Shown here: one piece after another, positions 60,377 to 64,000 of the stretch
Layout: every line of letters starts with the position of its first letter
Position numbering within the stretch: position 1 is the stretch's first letter
Origin: an uncultured Lachnospiraceae bacterium
Lineage (GTDB): Bacteria; Bacillota; Clostridia; Lachnospirales; Lachnospiraceae
Reading direction: 5' to 3'
DNA: 64,000 nt
NCBI GenBank assembly: GCA_900548905.1
Contig: URMK01000020.1
Location: 37,351 to 101,350, forward strand
The notes under the pieces: generated by a model
The model's database searches: none
What the model was told of the DNA's origin: nothing
The model's input: the letters and a program-made list of their open reading frames with translations, nothing else
Translations under genes and position numbers: made by a program

Positions 60377-62689
60377 ATGAGTTTTGCAGAGGTTAAAAAA
60401 GTAAACGGGAGTCCGGCTCTGGTGATTGACGGAAGGGCCTATCCGCCTATGGCTATGACAACGCGTTTTCATAAACCGGAGTATATAAAACGGCTGGGCG
60501 AATCCGGTCTGAAGGTTTTTTTCCTGATGACCAATACGGACTGGCTTCGGCCGGGAAAAGAGTATACGGACGAACACGGGGTACAGCAGCATGAGCCCGG
60601 GGGAATGGAAGCGTTTGTCAGGAATGCCGAAACCCTTTTGGCGCAGGTACCGGATGCCTATATTATAGTGAGGATCGGACTGCACCCGCCCGTGGACTGG
60701 ATGGAGGAAAACAGGGAGGAACTGATCACCTACCAGGACGGAAGCCACGAGCCGGCAATTCTGTCCTCCGAAGTACATATGGATGAAATTCCGGGCATGT
60801 ATTCTTTTGCTTCCGGGAAATGGCAGGAAGCGGCGGGAAAGGCGCTGAAGGAGTTTTGCGATAAGGTGGATTCGCTTCCGTTTGCGGATCGGGTCATAGG
60901 CTATTTTCTGGCGGCCGGCGGCACCTCGGAATGGTATCCGGTTAATGTGATCTGTGACAGGGAAAAAAATAAATATGGGGATTTTTCCCCTGCCTTCGTG
61001 AAGTTCTACGGGGAATTTCTGAAGAAACGGTACGGGACGGAGGATAAGCTTAAAAAGGCATGGAAAAAAGAAGATGCTTCTTTTGAAAGGCCGGTAATCC
61101 CCAATGTACAGGATCAGTATTTTATATTTATGGAAGAAGGCATCATGGATGCCATGAAGTATTACGAAAGCGCGGAGCGTATTATCGGGAAAAATATCGA
61201 TATGGACGCGGAAAAAGCCGCCAACCTGGGCGTATTCTTAAATATGACGGATTACAGGTATGTGGCGGACTTTTACGACGCGTTTCATGAGGCTACGGCG
61301 GAAGCCATCATTTACTTTGCCAGGTTGTTGAAGGAGCGTTATGCCGGGAAAATCGTGGGGGCTTTTTACGGTTCCTACGGATGTACCGATTTCTTTAACA
61401 GTAGTACGGCCACTTCCACCCTTCCGATACTGGACTCCGGTTATGTGGATTTTCTGGCGGCGCCGGGCGTTTATAATAACAGGGAGCCGGGCGGCAGCGT
61501 GGCCCAGAGAGAAATGCAGGATTCCTTCCGGCTGCGGGGCCGGATGTTTGTAGCGGAGGAAGACAGCCGCACCCATCTGGAGGACAGCTTTTACCGGGAT
61601 GCCATGGGGCTTTATGATGTGCGGGACAGCATAGTGACCCTGAAACGGGATTTTGCAAGAGTCCTGTGTGACGATATCTATGCATGGTGGTTTGATCAGC
61701 ATGCACAGGGCGGACGGTATCAGCATGAGGATATTTATAAGCTGTTTGGCAGACAGGAGGAAATCGCCCGGTTTGCCTATGGACTTGACCGGAATAAGGA
61801 AAATGAAATCGCCCTTATTTATGATCAGGAGAGCTGTCATACGGTTTCCATGTATACCAATACCCTGATGCTGGATTATTACAGGACTTCGGATCTGCCG
61901 CGGATCGGCGCGCCGGTGGATTACTATTTCCACAACGACTGCGCCCGGGAGGATATGCCGGACTATAAGCTTTATGTAATGATGAATGTTTTCTGTCTGA
62001 CGAATGAGGAACGGGAAGTTATTATCCGGAAGGCCAGGAAAAACCATGCGGTGGTGCTGTGGCTGTATGCGCCCGGCTTTATCAATCCGGATGGCGGGCT
62101 TGTGATGGGTAATGAAAATATAGAACAGCTGACCGGTTTTAAAACGGGACGGATCGATCATACCTGTTCCCCGCGGTTTAAAATCACCGATCGGGAGCAT
62201 CCCGCAGTGCGGTATGCAGTGGAGGATCGCCGGTACGGCTGTATTGACAGGGACGTGCATTCGAATGTATGGCTTGAAAATGTGATTATGCCCGCCTATA
62301 TGAATCCGGGCTTTTACATCGATGATCCTCAGGCCGTTATCCTGGGCACCTATTGTGAACTGGGGCTTCCCGCCTATGGCCTGAAGGAAATGGACGGCTG
62401 GACGAGTGTATACTGTGCGCCCCAGATTCTGCGTGCGGAGCTCCTGGCCTCCCTGGCGGAATATGCGGGCTGTCACCTCTACAACAGGGATGATGATGTG
62501 CTCTGTGCCAATAAGAATTTTGTAATGCTTCATACTTCCTATAAAGGAAAGCATACCCTGTATTTTAAACATCCGTGCAGTCCTTTTGAGGTATATGAGA
62601 AGCGCTTTTACGGGCACAATGTGACAAAGCTTGAACTTGAGATGCGTATGGGGGATACGCTGATGTTTTCCCTGCATGGGGAATGCTGA
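60377..62689 (+). CDS. Putative clan GH-A glycoside hydrolase (GH42-like)
   Basis: A 770-residue cytosolic protein without a signal peptide. The N-terminal two-thirds look like a TIM barrel: IIVRIGLHPPVDWMEEN, then AAGGTSEWYPV with candidate acid/base Glu185, and RMFVAEEDSRTH with candidate nucleophile Glu394 or Glu395. A Rossmann-like middle part (about 455-590) resembles the trimerisation domain of GH42 beta-galactosidases, and a small beta domain closes it. The usual GH42 Asn-Glu pair is not seen, so family assignment is tentative. It is the last gene of the second sugar locus and ends in a strong terminator. Confidence 0.7.
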   Translation: MSFAEVKKVNGSPALVIDGRAYPPMAMTTRFHKPEYIKRLGESGLKVFFLMTNTDWLRPGKEYTDEHGVQQHEPGGMEAFVRNAETLLAQVPDAYIIVRIGLHPPVDWMEENREELITYQDGSHEPAILSSEVHMDEIPGMYSFASGKWQEAAGKALKEFCDKVDSLPFADRVIGYFLAAGGTSEWYPVNVICDREKNKYGDFSPAFVKFYGEFLKKRYGTEDKLKKAWKKEDASFERPVIPNVQDQYFIFMEEGIMDAMKYYESAERIIGKNIDMDAEKAANLGVFLNMTDYRYVADFYDAFHEATAEAIIYFARLLKERYAGKIVGAFYGSYGCTDFFNSSTATSTLPILDSGYVDFLAAPGVYNNREPGGSVAQREMQDSFRLRGRMFVAEEDSRTHLEDSFYRDAMGLYDVRDSIVTLKRDFARVLCDDIYAWWFDQHAQGGRYQHEDIYKLFGRQEEIARFAYGLDRNKENEIALIYDQESCHTVSMYTNTLMLDYYRTSDLPRIGAPVDYYFHNDCAREDMPDYKLYVMMNVFCLTNEEREVIIRKARKNHAVVLWLYAPGFINPDGGLVMGNENIEQLTGFKTGRIDHTCSPRFKITDREHPAVRYAVEDRRYGCIDRDVHSNVWLENVIMPAYMNPGFYIDDPQAVILGTYCELGLPAYGLKEMDGWTSVYCAPQILRAELLASLAEYAGCHLYNRDDDVLCANKNFVMLHTSYKGKHTLYFKHPCSPFEVYEKRFYGHNVTKLELEMRMGDTLMFSLHGEC

Positions 62690-62704
62690 GTGCGGCAATG
62701 ACCA

Positions 62705-62750
62705 GACAGGCCGTGTCTGATGTACGGACACGGCCTGTCATTTTTTTCTT
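62705..62750 (+). terminator. Terminator of the second carbohydrate operon
   Basis: GACAGGCCGTGTC (62705-62717) and GACACGGCCTGTC (62727-62739) form a perfect 13-base stem with a nine-base loop, followed by ATTTTTTTCTT. Confidence 0.92.
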
Positions 62751-62779
62751 GTATAATCCAAACGGATTTCGGGGCAGCC

Positions 62780-63694
62780 CTATCGGCTGACGGCCTCTAT
62801 GGGACACCCGAAATACCGGTACTCCGTGGCTTTGCGGAAGCCGCACCTTTCATACAGATGCAGCGCAGTTTCATTTCCTGCCTCCACGCAGAGCGCTACC
62901 TCGTCCTTTTGCGCGGCCGCCAAACGCACCGTCTCCTGCAGAAGCCGTCCGCCCTGCCCCGTTCCCCGGGAAGCGCAGGCAATGCACAATCCGAAAATCA
63001 CGGCCCGCTCCCCGCTGATATCCAGACAGCAGCAGCCTGTGCATTTCTCCGAATCCTCTATAACCGTCAGCAGGGTATCCCGGCTCTGGTAAGAACTCTC
63101 CACATAACGCCGGGCCATTTCCGGGGTATCGCCGAATGCCTCCGCCTGGATCACGGTAATTGCTTCCAGATCTCCTTCCCGCGCCGGCCTGACCGTAAGA
63201 AGGCTTCCGCCCTGCAGCTCGGCCTGCGTATCTTCCTTCCAAATCATCAGGTACTCTTCCCGCAGCGGGACGGCCCCGTATTGTTTCAGAATCTCTCCCG
63301 CACCGGCAAAGGCCTTCTCCGTCTTAAATTCCAGTTCCTGATATCCATAGGCCCTGCATTCCTCCAGCGCCGCATGCAGAAGCGCTCTGAAAAGTCCTTT
63401 CTTTCTCTGTCCGGGATGGACATACGCGGAAATCTCCGCCGTTGTCTCCTGATCGGCATATACGATAAGAATCCCGGCGAGTCCCGGCTCCCCATCCCCG
63501 TTTTCCGAATAAGCCCGGTAAAAACAGGGCATTTCCGGAAACACATTGAATTCATTGGTCAGGAACAGTTCATTGCAGGTTCCGTCCGCTTTGTTACAGA
63601 CTGCCGTCAATTCTGTAATTCTTTCCTTTTCCTCTTTGTCGAGCCGGCTGCCTTTGCAGATCCGTATCTCCCCCGCCTGTCTGATTTCTTTCAT
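62780..63694 (-). CDS. Two-domain GNAT acetyltransferase
   Basis: A 304-residue protein with two GNAT folds. The N-terminal domain has ISAYVHPGQRKKGLFRALL, and the C-terminal one has IACASRGTGQGGRLLQETVR and LHLYERCGFRKATEY. The acetyl-CoA loop is basic in both (QRKKGL, RGTGQG), so both may bind the cofactor. The substrate is not deducible. It is monocistronic in view and convergent with the hydrolase gene; start after GGGAGG. Confidence 0.88.
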   Translation of the reverse strand: MKEIRQAGEIRICKGSRLDKEEKERITELTAVCNKADGTCNELFLTNEFNVFPEMPCFYRAYSENGDGEPGLAGILIVYADQETTAEISAYVHPGQRKKGLFRALLHAALEECRAYGYQELEFKTEKAFAGAGEILKQYGAVPLREEYLMIWKEDTQAELQGGSLLTVRPAREGDLEAITVIQAEAFGDTPEMARRYVESSYQSRDTLLTVIEDSEKCTGCCCLDISGERAVIFGLCIACASRGTGQGGRLLQETVRLAAAQKDEVALCVEAGNETALHLYERCGFRKATEYRYFGCPIEAVSR

Positions 63695-63888
63695 TTCCTG
63701 GTATCCTCCCTTGTATCTGCCTATTCTTTTTTTCTTTTTATTCTATCACCGGCGGCGGATGCAGGCAAGGGATCCCTGCTTTGGGTGTCACCCCCTCATA
63801 TATTAAAGCTTTCTTAAGTCTTCCTAAAATTCCCATAAATTCATACAAAAGTGGCAAAATGTATATAGGAAGTCTGGTTTTTTAGCGC

Positions 63889-64000
63889 TATAATAGCGGA
63901 AAATACAATATTATTAATAAGGATACTCAAACTTCGCAGCGGCCAAATGGCCCTCCGCCCGCTGTCTGCGTGGCGCCTCCGGGATGGGAAAGGAATTTTC
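63889..64000 (+). promoter_or_regulatory. Leader with ACTCAAACT repeat R3 at the window edge
   Basis: TATAAT at 63889-63894 precedes R3 (63925-63962), which starts ACTCAAACTTCGCAGCGGCC. After R3 comes GGGAAAGGAATTTTC at the last bases, much like the AAAGGAAATGGCTTTC that precedes the leader ORF of the CNNM gene. It looks like the start of a second leader of the same type, whose gene is outside the window. Confidence 0.5.

Noticed and set aside
61238..62731. 497-codon open frame on the minus strand
   Set aside because: It is antisense to the GH42-like gene and crosses its terminator; no motif was found.

Overview
The window looks like a chromosomal segment of an anaerobic Gram-positive bacterium of the family Lachnospiraceae (Clostridium cluster XIVa). 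The support is a hrcA-grpE-dnaK-dnaJ operon with a CIRCE operator, the ireB-ruvX-DUF1292-fur-rnj order, a DUF6465 protein, low-GC style AGGAGG ribosome sites, and two sugar-ABC loci each with a YesM/YesN two-component pair. The genus cannot be fixed from sequence alone. No rRNA, tRNA, CRISPR array, prophage or insertion sequence was seen.

Layout. 1-6.7 kb: minus-strand housekeeping genes (mtaB, ireB, ruvX, DUF1292, fur, start of rnj; then nifS and thiI), interrupted by a plus-strand HPr-like gene. 6.9-9.5 kb: rsmE, prmA and a Nudix hydrolase. 9.6-10.8 kb: an MFS transporter with its own promoter. 10.9-16.1 kb: the heat-shock operon under CIRCE. 16.4-20.9 kb: a histone-H1-like DUF6465 protein, a PhoR/PhoB-type pair and a Na/Pi cotransporter, with a good PHO box upstream. 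21.1-21.9 kb: a 5'-truncated LytTR gene and an intact DUF3021 gene. 22-27.3 kb: uppP, a patatin, an aminotransferase, cobS and a DUF3048 lipoprotein. 27.5-31.7 kb: a MurJ/SpoVB-like flippase, a DHHW/AlgX-like protein and an MBOAT acyltransferase, a plausible polysaccharide O-acetylation set. 31.8-32.5 kb: tcdA.

32.6-42.3 kb: first carbohydrate locus (GH2 enzyme, solute-binding lipoprotein and two permeases on minus; divergent YesN and YesM on plus). 42.4-45.1 kb: accessory stretch with a deleted ATPase/nuclease pseudogene, a second HPr-like gene, and an AlbA_2/HATPase/winged-helix regulator whose promoter sits in a 19-bp inverted repeat holding four ATCGCGAT boxes. 45.2-50.4 kb: a cytidylate-kinase-like protein and a MarR-controlled heterodimeric ABC exporter. 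50.6-53.0 kb: a HAD hydrolase and a CNNM/CorC-family membrane protein behind a long leader with a small ORF and an intrinsic terminator. 53.1-62.7 kb: second carbohydrate locus (YesM, YesN, binding protein, two permeases, GH42-like enzyme) in one direction. 62.8-63.7 kb: a double-GNAT acetyltransferase.

Neither sugar locus encodes an ABC ATPase, so both presumably borrow a shared one. The most interesting element is the CNNM leader (about 52750-53006). A 26-codon ORF starting MEDADPEGE ends exactly inside the left arm of a terminator just before a likely Mg2+ exporter. Its acidic, proline-containing start resembles sequences that destabilise ribosomes at low Mg2+, which suggests a Mg2+-sensing attenuator. 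A repeat at the 5' end of that leader recurs at 21.95 kb and at the right edge of the window.
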